31,934 nucleotides of DNA from Bacteroides sp. CAG:770 (GCA_000435075.1 FR890654.1:1-31934); one strand, 5' to 3'; positions 8,684 to 16,553 are shown, counted from the stretch's first letter. Made by a program: numbers and translations. The notes: generated by a model not told the origin, from the sequence alone.

Positions 8684-8755
8684 GGTGGGTTCGTATAACG
8701 GTTAGTACTCGAGATTTTCATTCTCGCAATAGGAGTTCGATTCTCCTACCCACTA
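8684..8755 (+). tRNA. tRNA-Glu (anticodon TTC)
   Basis: The cloverleaf can be folded by eye. The acceptor is GGTGGGT/ACCCACT with G1-U72 as a wobble pair. The D stem is GTA/TAC and the anticodon stem CGAGA/TCTCG with loop TTTTCAT (anticodon TTC). The T stem is AGGAG/CTCCT with loop TTCGATT. The 3' CCA is not encoded. The gene is followed after 23 bases by rpsT, a pairing I know from other Bacteroidales. Confidence 0.95.
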
Positions 8756-8778
8756 CTAAATATTAAAAAATAAAAACA

Positions 8779-9033
8779 ATGGCAAATAACGCATCTGCAG
8801 AAAAGTGCATTCGCCAGAGCGAAAGGCACAGATTGCATAATAGGTATTATGCAAAGACCACAAGGAATGCTATCCGTGCGATCAGAAACACGAAAGACAA
8901 GGCAGCTGCTGAAGCAAATGCTCCTAAAGTCTATGCAATGATTGACAAGCTTGCTAAGGTAGGAATTATCCATAAGAACAAGGCAGCCAATCTTAAGAGC
9001 GGTCTCGCACTTTACATTAACAAACTTGCTTAA
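8779..9033 (+). CDS. rpsT: 30S ribosomal protein S20
   Basis: An 84-aa, very basic, all-helical primary 16S rRNA-binding protein of the small subunit. The N-terminus MANNASAEKCIRQSERHRLH, the middle YYAKTTRNAIRAI and the C-terminal HKNKAANLKSGLALYINKL follow the S20 family pattern. The length is normal. The start codon follows an A/T-rich leader without a Shine-Dalgarno site, as is usual in Bacteroidota. It is flanked by tRNA-Glu and tRNA-Pro in one probable transcript. Confidence 0.97.
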   Translation: MANNASAEKCIRQSERHRLHNRYYAKTTRNAIRAIRNTKDKAAAEANAPKVYAMIDKLAKVGIIHKNKAANLKSGLALYINKLA

Positions 9034-9054
9034 GTAAAGCGCACATAAGGTCAG

Positions 9055-9128
9055 CGGGATGTAGCGCAGTTGGCTAGCGCACTACGTTCGGGACGTAGGG
9101 GTCGTGCGTTCGAGTCGCATCATCCCGA
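9055..9128 (+). tRNA. tRNA-Pro (anticodon CGG)
   Basis: The acceptor CGGGATG pairs with CATCCCG. The anticodon stem CTACG/CGTAG carries loop TTCGGGA with anticodon CGG. The T stem GTGCG/CGCAT (one G-U pair) carries loop TTCGAGT. The 3' CCA is not encoded. It lies 21 bases after rpsT and 10 bases before a terminator. Confidence 0.95.
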
Positions 9129-9138
9129 CTTGCAATAG

Positions 9139-9170
9139 AGAAGTTCAGTAATGAGCTTCTTTTTTTGTTT
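9139..9170 (+). terminator. rho-independent terminator after tRNA-Pro
   Basis: The 8-bp stem AGAAGTTC/GAGCTTCT (one G-U pair) with loop AGTAAT is followed directly by a run of T. It closes the tRNA-Glu/rpsT/tRNA-Pro unit. Confidence 0.85.
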
Positions 9171-9216
9171 TATAGGGCCTGAAGTATCCTATAGGACAAA
9201 TATTTCTACTTTTCTC

Positions 9217-9246
9217 TTGTAATCGCAGCAATATCAGTTATATTTG
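9217..9246 (+). promoter_or_regulatory. primary-sigma promoter of the DUF3575/OmpA operon
   Basis: TTG (9217-9219), exactly 19 bases, then TATATTTG (9239-9246), matching the Bacteroidetes promoter consensus. Transcription from here would give a leader of about 230 bases before the first gene at 9486. Confidence 0.8.
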
Positions 9247-9279
9247 CAGTTTTCAAAGCAAGGAGAGACTAATAAGTAA

Positions 9280-9475
9280 CTCAAGTTTCGCAAGAGCGAA
9301 ACCCCGCTTTTGGAGCCCGTCAGGGCGAGGGTAAGTCCTTTCCCCGAGGGGAGGGATTTAGGGTGGGGGTAACGTGCACAAACGAAGTGCGTGGGCCTTA
9401 CAGGCTTCGTACGGGAGAGGAACCTCATATTTGCACGAAAACTCGCCATGTCAGATAACTTGAGGAACTTGAACA
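9280..9475. repeat. dispersed-repeat copy 2 in the operon leader
   Basis: The left end repeats CTCAAGTTTCGCAAG of 1449-1463 exactly and then forms the perfect hairpin GTTTCGC-AAGA-GCGAAAC (9286-9303). The interior is GC-rich (CCCCGAGGGGAGGG near 9342) and the right end AACTTGAGGAACTTGAA resembles the right end of copy 1. The stretch lies wholly in the predicted 5' leader of the DUF3575 operon. The minus-strand frame through it (9234-9476) has low-complexity Pro/Ser/Lys content typical of spurious frames over repeats. Confidence 0.5.
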
Positions 9476-9485
9476 AGTAAGTAGT

Positions 9486-10247
9486 ATGAAGAAGTTTACC
9501 GCATTGCTGGCAGCTGCCGTCGGAATGATGGCTGCTGTCACAGTTACTGCACAGGAAGGAGTAAAACCTGTCAGTATTTATCAGGCCCCGGTCAATGTTC
9601 TGCAGTCTGCAGGCAACGGGCGATGCCGATTCGTCGATTTGTGGTCAGTGAGAGTCAATATAGTTGACTTTCTGGCAACGATACCGAATATCGGCGCCGA
9701 AGTTGACCTTTCAAGGTCACCATATAACAGAGTGTCATTTGGCGTGGACGCCAGATGCAGATGGAATTTCAGACGTACCCCGACCAGTTATCTGCTGAAT
9801 GTCATGGCGGTCAAGCCTGAACTCAAATACTGGTGGCGCGGTAATTCCGCATCCAGAATCGCATGGTATGGCGGTTTGTACGCAGAAGGCGGCAAATACA
9901 AATACAAGTTTGGAAGAACCAGGGACGGAAGGAACGGCTATATGTACGGTGCCGGAATCTCTGCAGGATTTGCCCGCCCTCTTTACCAGTACCGTAGGGC
10001 AGCATTGGACCTGGAAGTCGGACTCTCGGCAGGATTCCTCTCTACGAAGTATGACGCATACGATTTTGAGGAGGGCAGTTACCACGTGATCCAGGACAAA
10101 TCTGAAGACTGGCATGTGCTCCCGTATCCTGTGGCATCCCAGCTCAGGGTAGCATTCGTGCTCAGGTCAATGTCAGTGAATGACAAATATCGTAAAGTCA
10201 GTGAAAGAAAACTCATCCGTCGTCAGGAAAGACGCATGAAAGACTAA
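9486..10247 (+). CDS. DUF3575 family exported protein (first copy)
   Basis: A 253-aa protein with a signal peptide (KKFTALLAAAVGMMAAVTVTAQ). The middle (about 45-230) has alternating aromatic/glycine beta-strand patterns and the order typical of DUF3575: an early NIVDFLATIPNIGAEVDLS, then a long block of Arg/Trp-rich strands (MAVKPELKYWWR), and GGLYAEGGKYKYKFG. DUF3575 proteins are small predicted outer-membrane beta-barrel-like proteins of unknown function, often found near OmpA-like or fimbrial genes in Bacteroidota. The last 20 residues are strongly basic. First gene of a four-gene operon with the promoter at 9217. Confidence 0.8.
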   Translation: MKKFTALLAAAVGMMAAVTVTAQEGVKPVSIYQAPVNVLQSAGNGRCRFVDLWSVRVNIVDFLATIPNIGAEVDLSRSPYNRVSFGVDARCRWNFRRTPTSYLLNVMAVKPELKYWWRGNSASRIAWYGGLYAEGGKYKYKFGRTRDGRNGYMYGAGISAGFARPLYQYRRAALDLEVGLSAGFLSTKYDAYDFEEGSYHVIQDKSEDWHVLPYPVASQLRVAFVLRSMSVNDKYRKVSERKLIRRQERRMKD

Positions 10248-10259
10248 AAATCTGCGATT

Positions 10260-10832
10260 ATGAAACGCAAGTATTCGAAAACCCTTTTATTGTCGGCAGT
10301 AATTGCGGCAATATCTCTGCTGCGTGCAGAAAACGCTTCAGCCCAGCTTCTGGCGGTCAAGGCCAATGCTGCTATGTATGCCGTTATGACACCTAACCTT
10401 TCATTCGAAATGGTTACAGGTGAACGTACCAGTGTGGATTTCTCCATCTTCGGACATGCGAAGCCATACGGAAAAGACTCGAGGATGATAGGTCTCCAGC
10501 CACAGTTCAAGTATTGGTTTGCGGGACGACCTCTGGTCAGAGAATATGTAGGAGTCATGGCTCTTGCCCTGGCTTATGATTCGACCTGGAAAAATGTCAC
10601 TTATGAGGGCAATGCCGCAGCTGTCGGTATCACAGCCGGATACGTGCTGCCTCTTGGCAAACGTTGGGATGTGGAATTCTCCGGCGGTATCGGAGTTCTT
10701 GCCCACCATCACAGGTCCTATGACAAGGAGACCATCTCTCCAAGCAGACTTGAAACCCTCGGATGCGGCCCTATTGGGTGGCGCATCGTACCTGTCAATC
10801 TCGGTATAAAATTCATTTACATAATACGATGA
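10260..10832 (+). CDS. DUF3575 family exported protein (second copy)
   Basis: A 190-aa protein with a signal peptide (about 1-28, ending ENASAQ). The body has the DUF3575 order: AVKANAAMYAVMTPNLSFEM, then GLQPQFKYWFAGRPL, YVGVMALALAY and a final GGIGVLAHHHR. It starts 12 bases after the first DUF3575 gene and is more compact than it, so the two are probably paralogous partners rather than a recent duplication. Its stop codon overlaps the next start (ATGA). Function unknown; outer-membrane location is inferred. Confidence 0.8.
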   Translation: MKRKYSKTLLLSAVIAAISLLRAENASAQLLAVKANAAMYAVMTPNLSFEMVTGERTSVDFSIFGHAKPYGKDSRMIGLQPQFKYWFAGRPLVREYVGVMALALAYDSTWKNVTYEGNAAAVGITAGYVLPLGKRWDVEFSGGIGVLAHHHRSYDKETISPSRLETLGCGPIGWRIVPVNLGIKFIYIIR

Positions 10833-13111
10833 GAAGGATATTGACAATCCTCACGTTACTGCTTCTCGGTTCTGCAGCATTGACAGCGCAGGACAGGAAA
10901 CTCGTGACCGGACGAATTCTCGACATGGCGACGGACTTGCCTATTGACTTGTCGCAGGTCGAAGTCGTGGTCTATAGTTTCAATACGATAGCGGAGGCGG
11001 AAGACGTGAAGAAACAGATGGATGAAGATGCTAATGCAGTCATCCTTCCGGAAGCCGTCACCTATCCTGATCAGAACGGCTACTACCAGATATATGTTGC
11101 CTCTACAGGTGCCCTTGTGTTCAAGGCGGATATGCAGGACGCTGTAGTTGAGCATGTTGACAACAGACTTGAAATAGATGTAAAACTTTCTCTCGGTAAC
11201 AGGATCCGCAATTCTCTGATTTCCGCCAAGCGCGAGAATATCGGCGTGATGGAACCGGAATCTGACATTGACGGGAACTGGCTGAAGGCGAGAAGCACTA
11301 TCTCCCTGCCGGAGTTCGCGGGAAAGGCCAATGCCAGACTGATCATCCAGCCGTTCCTTGTGGACTGCGAATCCAAGGATACGCTGCGCTTTCTCAGGCC
11401 TCTGGTCATGGACGGAAAAGAGTATGTCCTGACGCAGCTGAGAAGGAAGAATTACGACCCGGCTCTCGATACGCTGAATACGTACAGACTTAAAGATGCT
11501 AACCTTTCTGCCCGTGAGACCATGATTCCGTGGGCTGACACGATTTTTCTGGAGCATCCGGAGAGGAGTTATCAGGTCAATGGTATAATTCATTTCGAGG
11601 ACTATCTCGGGGTTTACAAGAACAATGATTATTATCTGACCTCTTCCAGAATCCGCAGACCGATGCGTTTCCTGGAGTGCCCTGCCGGTCCGTTCTGGCT
11701 GGACCCGAACCTGTATAAGGAGCATCCGAAGAGGGAACGCCACAATACTGTCGGCAAGATGTCCCTGCAGTTCACCATCGGAAAGGCGGAAATTGCCGCT
11801 ACGGATACCGCCGGCTGGAGGCAGATAGAGACATTGAAAAAGACATTGACGGATATTGTCAATGACGAAGGGGCGGTGCTGAAGGAATTCCATATCACCG
11901 GAACCGCTTCGCCTGACGGTCCGTACTCGACAAACAGGAAGCTGGCTCAGAAACGTATGCAATATGCTATGGATCACATCGCTTCGGTGCTTCCACAGGC
12001 GATCCGCGATCGTGTTTACATGACCACCAAGGCCAATGTCGCTTCGTGGTCCGAGGTTGCGGATATTCTGGAGCAGGACTCGTTTGCCGCCGAGGCGGAA
12101 GAGGTGAGGAGGATTGTCAATGATAATCCTGGCCGCCAGGACCGCCAGTGGGTGCTTATCCGTAAGCTGCCTTATTACAGGACTGTCATTACTGAGCGCC
12201 TGCCGAGACTGAGAAATGTCCAGTATCTCCAGATCCAGGAGGTTTATCGTGAGCTTACTCCGGATGAAATCATGGACCGCTATATGAATGACGAGGATTA
12301 CAGGAGCGGCAAGAAGGAGTTTGCCCTTTATGAGTTCTGGAATCTGTTCAATATGGTAAAGGACAAGGATGAACTGTATGCGCTTTACAAGCGTGCCTAT
12401 GACAAGTCGATAGAGGAGAATGGCCGTCCGTGGGTGCTTGCCGCCTGCAATCTGGCCGCCGCTGACATTGAGCGCGGTATCATTGACACGACTCTTCTCA
12501 ATCCTTTCATTGACCTTTCTACTCATGGTGTCAATGTCAAGTTGAGGAATACTTATGGCGATGGTTATACCATCGTGAATCCGGCACCTGTCGTTGCGAA
12601 CCAGATGATGATGAGGGCGAAGTCTTATGATTTCAGGCGTGCGTCCCAGCTCTGCCGACTGCTCAACAATGGCGCAGGTGAGGAGTATTCGTCCATCAAG
12701 GCTTATGTGATGTGCCTTGGAGGATATTATAAAGGGGGTGATACTCCTGAACAGCGTGCATGGGCGAAGAACAATCTGGAGACCATCATGCAGACGACAT
12801 CGCTGAACAGGGTGATTGCAAATCTTGCCCTGGATACCAAGCATAATGATGCCATTGCGGAGAGCGCTATGGCGGAACTTCCTGAAGATGAGGCCCTTAC
12901 GGATTATCTTTGGGCTGTGATTTATGGCAGGAAGGCCGGACGTTCGGCTGATGTCATGGATGATATCGCAAGTGAGGACTATCTGGTGTCCTGCTTCAGG
13001 AAAGACAAGTCTTACATTGATATTGCCGCCGGTGACGGTGATATCGTGGAGGATACATATAAGAATGCTAAAGCTCGTTATGACGAGGAAATCAACGGGA
13101 AACAGTTATGA
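10829..13111 (+). CDS. large exported OmpA-like domain protein
   Basis: The start is placed at the ATG at 10829, which overlaps the previous stop (ATGA) and opens a signal peptide (RRILTILTLLLLGSAALTAQ); the frame stays open upstream but lacks a signal there. The mature part (about 740 aa) begins with a beta-rich region resembling a regulatory-like fold (VTGRILDMATDLPIDLSQVE), then a beta-sandwich region with a paired dG-eY-lt-lRR motif (about 150-320). An OmpA C-terminal-like domain follows (about 325-445; ITGTASPDGPYSTNRKLAQKR), and then a long helical, TPR-like C-terminus (about 455-760). The OmpA-like part would touch peptidoglycan. Related proteins occur with DUF3575 genes in other Bacteroidota; the role is unknown. 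Confidence 0.75.
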   Translation: MRRILTILTLLLLGSAALTAQDRKLVTGRILDMATDLPIDLSQVEVVVYSFNTIAEAEDVKKQMDEDANAVILPEAVTYPDQNGYYQIYVASTGALVFKADMQDAVVEHVDNRLEIDVKLSLGNRIRNSLISAKRENIGVMEPESDIDGNWLKARSTISLPEFAGKANARLIIQPFLVDCESKDTLRFLRPLVMDGKEYVLTQLRRKNYDPALDTLNTYRLKDANLSARETMIPWADTIFLEHPERSYQVNGIIHFEDYLGVYKNNDYYLTSSRIRRPMRFLECPAGPFWLDPNLYKEHPKRERHNTVGKMSLQFTIGKAEIAATDTAGWRQIETLKKTLTDIVNDEGAVLKEFHITGTASPDGPYSTNRKLAQKRMQYAMDHIASVLPQAIRDRVYMTTKANVASWSEVADILEQDSFAAEAEEVRRIVNDNPGRQDRQWVLIRKLPYYRTVITERLPRLRNVQYLQIQEVYRELTPDEIMDRYMNDEDYRSGKKEFALYEFWNLFNMVKDKDELYALYKRAYDKSIEENGRPWVLAACNLAAADIERGIIDTTLLNPFIDLSTHGVNVKLRNTYGDGYTIVNPAPVVANQMMMRAKSYDFRRASQLCRLLNNGAGEEYSSIKAYVMCLGGYYKGGDTPEQRAWAKNNLETIMQTTSLNRVIANLALDTKHNDAIAESAMAELPEDEALTDYLWAVIYGRKAGRSADVMDDIASEDYLVSCFRKDKSYIDIAAGDGDIVEDTYKNAKARYDEEINGKQL

Positions 13112-14352
13112 AAATGATTACTAAATATATTATTGCCGCTGCCGGACTTCTGCTTGCTTCCGGCGTGGCTATTGCCGGTCAGTCCGACACGACTGAGTTC
13201 AATGCTCTGGACTATAGTATGCAGAAGCGTTATCGTCCTAAGGACGAGCCGTTTGCGAGACATGCATTTTTCTATTTGCAGGCCGGTACGGAGCAGTATA
13301 TACGCAGGTCCCATTCTTCTTTCGGATGGGGTCCCGTGGCCAGGGAGCAGATCGGTATGAGGGTCAGCAAGTACAGCAGTGTGGCTGTGGGTATCTCTGC
13401 CGGTACTCTCCGCAGGAATTATGATGCGAGGAGAGCTTATCGTGGAGGTGCCGAGATTATGCATTATTTCGACTTGACTTCCTTCATCGGCGGCTACAGG
13501 GAGGACAGGGCTTTGTCTCTCTATACCGTGGAGGCTCTCGGTTATTACCGGTCCAGATGCAGCGGTCTGAACAGCCGTGCGTTCAGTGCCCGTGGCGGCA
13601 TTGTCCTTTCCCTTAACATCGGAGGTAACTGGAATATCAACATTGAACCATACGCAAATATCTATACTGATGGCATTGATCCTGGCTCAAGGTTCAATTG
13701 GCGCAGGTTTGATGGCGGCTATGGTGTGACTGCGGGTCTTTCCCACAGTTTCGATTACCGTAAGTCCGTGCGCTATGGTGACACGTTCGGCGGTTTCGGC
13801 AAGTGGTTTGTGAACAATTCTTTCATAGATGTCGAGGGTGGTGCGCAGTTCTATGGCGGCGGCAGGTCGGCTTCTTCCGCTGTGATGTCTGAGACTCTTC
13901 GTGAGCATCTTGCGCTTGGTTATGGCAAGTGGCTGTCAGGTCCTCTCGGGGTCCGTGTATCTGGCTTTATATCAGGCAATTCGTGGAATAATGAGAGGGA
14001 GATGGAGCAGAAGTCAAACCTTTTCGGCGGTCGTGGCGAGGTGATGTTTGACCCTATTTATTATGTGGGCAAGACTCGTGATCACAGGTTTTCAATGCCG
14101 ATTCTCTTCGGTCTTGAGGCCGGGCGTTTCAAGAAGTCCGGTTCTGACATCACTCTGAACAAGTGGTACTGCGGTCTGACCGGCGGCATGCAGGTCAAGT
14201 TACGTGCAGCCAGTCATCTCTCCTTCTACCTGGAGCCGCGTTTCTCTGTAGTGCCTTACACCTACACCCGTTTCTCCGACGAGGGTTCTGCGTTCAAGAA
14301 TTATTTCGACACGATAGCGAATATCAATTTCGGCGTGGAAATCGACTTGTAG
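13108..14352 (+). CDS. outer-membrane beta-barrel-like protein
   Basis: A 414-aa protein with a signal peptide (about 1-23, ending SGVAIAG). The rest is rich in short alternating strands with Gly, Tyr, Arg and Trp, and it closes on an aromatic/acidic strand (INFGVEIDL), as expected of an outer-membrane barrel of about 14-16 strands. I do not recognise a named family. It starts on the overlapping ATGA of the OmpA-like gene, so the four genes from 9486 form one translationally coupled operon. The hairpin at 14391 follows. A barrel partner for the DUF3575/OmpA proteins is the simplest reading. Confidence 0.7.
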   Translation: MKMITKYIIAAAGLLLASGVAIAGQSDTTEFNALDYSMQKRYRPKDEPFARHAFFYLQAGTEQYIRRSHSSFGWGPVAREQIGMRVSKYSSVAVGISAGTLRRNYDARRAYRGGAEIMHYFDLTSFIGGYREDRALSLYTVEALGYYRSRCSGLNSRAFSARGGIVLSLNIGGNWNINIEPYANIYTDGIDPGSRFNWRRFDGGYGVTAGLSHSFDYRKSVRYGDTFGGFGKWFVNNSFIDVEGGAQFYGGGRSASSAVMSETLREHLALGYGKWLSGPLGVRVSGFISGNSWNNEREMEQKSNLFGGRGEVMFDPIYYVGKTRDHRFSMPILFGLEAGRFKKSGSDITLNKWYCGLTGGMQVKLRAASHLSFYLEPRFSVVPYTYTRFSDEGSAFKNYFDTIANINFGVEIDL

Positions 14353-14358
14353 TCTGAG

Positions 14359-14377
14359 GTCCCTCATATTCAGGGAC
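14359..14377. repeat. short hairpin after the barrel gene
   Basis: GTCCCT (14359-14364) pairs with AGGGAC (14372-14377) around a 7-base loop. It lies 7 bases after the stop codon of the barrel gene and before the larger hairpin at 14391. It may help stabilise the 3' end of the message. Confidence 0.45.
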
Positions 14378-14390
14378 TTGTCAATGATAG

Positions 14391-14434
14391 TTCAGCCTCC
14401 GGGCAGTCGTGAAATCGGCTGTTCGGGGGCTGAA
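14391..14434. terminator. 19-bp hairpin between convergent genes
   Basis: TTCAGCC...CAGTCG and CGGCTG...GGCTGAA form a 19-bp stem with G-U wobbles and loop TGAAAT. It lies between the plus-strand barrel gene and the minus-strand FecR-like gene (stop at 14439). Moderately T-rich sequence flanks it (GTATTTATTTG on the plus side), so it may stop both transcripts. No uninterrupted T-tract follows. Confidence 0.65.
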
Positions 14435-14438
14435 GTAT

Positions 14439-14639
14439 TTATTTGAACGTGTCGGACAGGAGTGTGAAGCTTTCGAAAATCAGGTGAGCTTCCCTATATT
14501 GCTCGGCATGGGTGCCGTCGATGTCATTGGCAAGCCACTCTGAGATACACATCTCCTCCTCGGGAGAAGTTGCGCATCTGAGATACTTTAATAGAAGCAT
14601 CGTGTTGATTGTCATTGACTTGGAGCTCTTACCAATCAT
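14439..14639 (-). CDS. short FecR N-terminal-like protein (truncated anti-sigma)
   Basis: A 60-odd-residue protein with no membrane segment. From MLLLKYLRCATSPEEE to the end it lines up with the first 55 residues of the FecR protein encoded at 15588: LLLKYL with LLFKYF, ATSPEEE with ASAEEV, SEWLANDIDG with ERWLDEDPAR, EAHLIFESF with SAHYLFNAM. It therefore looks like the sigma-binding N-terminal domain of an anti-sigma factor without the membrane and periplasmic parts. Starts at 14639 (ATG) and 14615 (ATG) are both possible; an upstream GTG at 14669 is less likely. It follows the ECF sigma gene by about 90 bases on the same strand. It may be a remnant or a small cytosolic sigma inhibitor. Confidence 0.65.
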   Translation of the reverse strand: MIGKSSKSMTINTMLLLKYLRCATSPEEEMCISEWLANDIDGTHAEQYREAHLIFESFTLLSDTFK

Positions 14640-14730
14640 TGTAGTTTTTGTGCTATATATGTAAGACACATTCAGACAGGTTTAGAACCCCCTAAGCAGG
14701 TGAAAATTTTAAGAAAAAGAGCTTAATGTC

Positions 14731-15384
14731 CTATTTCGTGGAATGCGAAATGACATCATTGACAATTTTATCAATGTTGCCATACTTGCTGTCAAGACTT
14801 GTCGCATGCAGCATGACAAAAGCAAGAATTATCGGTAGATAATCTTTTAAAGAATTGCGTAGAGCCTTCAGGGCGAATTGTATATGAGAGGTGACCTGAC
14901 GGACGGGTATCCCATAGATTTCAGAAATCTCCCCGTATGTCTTTTCGTCAATACGGCTGGCAAGAAATACTTTTCTCGTGACTTCAGGCATGCGCTTTAG
15001 GCAGTGTTCCACGAGAGTATTGATTTCATCCGCGAAAAGACGCTCCGGATTCAGACTTTCCAATGAGTTGATCTCATAAGTCTGCATCCTGTTGCTGGCC
15101 TCATAGATGTTTTTCTGGATTCTTGTACGATTGCTCTCGACCTTAAGATGGTCCAGACAGCGGTTGACTATCGACTTGAATGCGTATGACTCATAATTCT
15201 CAGTCTTGAGTTCTCCGCGCTTTTCCCACATCCTGATAAAACATTCATTGACAATGTCTTCCGCAGCGCTATCATCATGGACATAGGAATTGGCGATTTT
15301 CACAAACATCTGTCTGCATCGGGAGAATATTCTTCCGAATTCTTCTTCTGTCAGGTTTCTTGAATTTTTTTCCTCTTCTGTCAT
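14731..15384 (-). CDS. ECF-type RNA polymerase sigma factor
   Basis: A 217-aa ECF sigma factor, presumably controlled by the FecR encoded divergently at 15588. Region 2 (about 25-90) contains SAAEDIVNECFIRMWEKR and SYAFKSIVNRCLDHLK. Region 4 (about 130-185) contains KRMPEVTRKVF, TYGEISEIYGIPVRQV and SHIQFALKALRNSLKDYL, the helix-turn-helix for the -35 element. A C-terminal extension of about 33 residues begins with the hydrophobic run PIILAFVMLHA; the second sigma factor of this window stops exactly before this point. The initial ATG at 15384 fits. It is expected to direct transcription of the glycan locus. Confidence 0.92.
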   Translation of the reverse strand: MTEEEKNSRNLTEEEFGRIFSRCRQMFVKIANSYVHDDSAAEDIVNECFIRMWEKRGELKTENYESYAFKSIVNRCLDHLKVESNRTRIQKNIYEASNRMQTYEINSLESLNPERLFADEINTLVEHCLKRMPEVTRKVFLASRIDEKTYGEISEIYGIPVRQVTSHIQFALKALRNSLKDYLPIILAFVMLHATSLDSKYGNIDKIVNDVISHSTK

Positions 15385-15449
15385 ACCTGGGTCCGAAAGT
15401 AATTTAACTTACAGTGTTTATGTTGTCAGCCTTCAATTAGTATAGAACA

Positions 15450-15457
15450 CAAATATA
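15450..15457 (-). promoter_or_regulatory. candidate -7 box for the ECF sigma gene
   Basis: On the minus strand TATATTTG matches TAnnTTTG, about 66 bases before the sigma gene start. A TTTG lies 24 bases further upstream, a wider spacing than the usual 19-21, so the promoter is tentative. Confidence 0.45.
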
Positions 15458-15521
15458 GTGTTAAAAACCATAAATCATAGACAAAACTATTATGATATTG
15501 AAAAAAACTGAAAATTTTCTG

Positions 15522-15554
15522 TAAACATGGAATTGTTGTTCGTCTATATGTTTG
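15522..15554 (+). promoter_or_regulatory. candidate ECF promoter of fecR, overlapping a TAnnTTTG box
   Basis: TAAA (15522-15525), 15 bases, then CGTCTATAT (15541-15549). The same pair with identical spacing lies upstream of the CotH gene at 27790-27817. The -10-like CGTC is characteristic of ECF sigma promoters. TATGTTTG at 15547-15554 also matches the primary-sigma -7 consensus and overlaps it, so both holoenzymes could start here. The palindrome GAAAATTTTC lies just upstream at 15510-15519. The start codon of fecR is 33 bases downstream. Confidence 0.5.
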
Positions 15555-15587
15555 TGTGCGGAAAACAAACGATTAAACTTTAAGAAA

Positions 15588-16553
15588 ATGACAGACGAAC
15601 TGCTTTTCAAATATTTCAGTAATGAGGCCTCCGCAGAGGAGGTAGCTCAGATCGAGCGATGGCTGGATGAAGATCCGGCCAGGCAGAGCGAGTTCGATTC
15701 TGCACATTATCTTTTCAATGCTATGGTTCTGCACTCAGACGAGATGGCTAAGATGACTGTCCCTGGCGCGCTTGAAAAGACTTCAAAGAAATCGAAGATC
15801 CGCAGAATTGTATTCCGTTATACAGCAGCTGCTGCCGCTGTGGTAATCGCTGGATTGTCAGGTGTCCTTGTGGAAAGAGAGAGTAATTTCAATAAGATTA
15901 CGGCTCAGGTGAATGTGATTGAAGTTCCTGCCGGACAGCGAATATCGATTACCTTAAATGATGGTACTCATGTCCAGTTGAACGGAAACTCAAGGATTGA
16001 ATATCCGGTAGTTTTTTCACGCAATGACAGGACAATAAAACTTTCCGGAGAAGCTTTTTTTGAGGTTACTCATGATGAGAAGCATCCTTTCATAGTGGAA
16101 ACATTCGCATCTAAAGTTGAAGTGCTCGGAACGACGTTCAACGTTTATGCGGACGAGGCTTCGGATTACTTCGTGACAACCTTGGTAAATGGAAAGGTGA
16201 AGGTGACCACGAATGATGAAACGGCAGAACAAGTGGTCCTTGCTCCGAACGAAATGGTGAGACTTATGGACAATCATCTTGTCGTGACAAGTGTCGATGC
16301 TGAGAATTTGATTTCTTGGACAGAAGGTTACATCAATCTCGCAGATTATGATTTCGCTTCTCTGATGCACAGGTTTGAGAATGTTTACGGTGTGAAAATC
16401 ATAATCAAGAGAGATACAATGCCTGAGATAGGCTACAAGAGCGGAAAAATCCGCGTTTCGGAAGGCGTAAATTTCGCATTAAAACTACTTCAGAACGAGT
16501 GTGACTTCACTTATACTGAAGATTACGAAACCAACACGATAACAATACGATAG
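15588..16553 (+). CDS. FecR family anti-sigma factor
   Basis: A 321-aa single-pass inner-membrane regulator that binds an ECF sigma factor through its cytoplasmic N-terminus and receives a signal from a TonB-dependent transporter. The ATG at 15588 is used; the upstream in-frame codon is TTG. The N-terminal domain (1-70) begins MTDELLFKYFSNEASAEE, the membrane segment is about 76-96 (AAAAAVVIAGLSGVLV), the FecR domain is about 105-205 (NDGTHVQLNGNSRIEYP; SGEAFFEVTHDEKHPFIVET), and a DUF4974-type C-terminal domain is about 240-320. It lies between the divergent sigma gene and susC. Its partner transporter has an STN domain, completing the classical three-part circuit. Confidence 0.94.
   Translation: MTDELLFKYFSNEASAEEVAQIERWLDEDPARQSEFDSAHYLFNAMVLHSDEMAKMTVPGALEKTSKKSKIRRIVFRYTAAAAAVVIAGLSGVLVERESNFNKITAQVNVIEVPAGQRISITLNDGTHVQLNGNSRIEYPVVFSRNDRTIKLSGEAFFEVTHDEKHPFIVETFASKVEVLGTTFNVYADEASDYFVTTLVNGKVKVTTNDETAEQVVLAPNEMVRLMDNHLVVTSVDAENLISWTEGYINLADYDFASLMHRFENVYGVKIIIKRDTMPEIGYKSGKIRVSEGVNFALKLLQNECDFTYTEDYETNTITIR

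Noticed and set aside
9234..9476. 80-residue minus-strand open frame in the DUF3575 operon leader
   Set aside because: It overlaps a dispersed repeat and the promoter, and its Pro/Ser/Lys-rich content is typical of chance frames over such repeats.
10856..12844. Long 662-residue minus-strand frame
   Set aside because: It is the antisense shadow of the OmpA-like gene, whose plus-strand frame has a signal peptide, recognisable domains and coupled neighbours.
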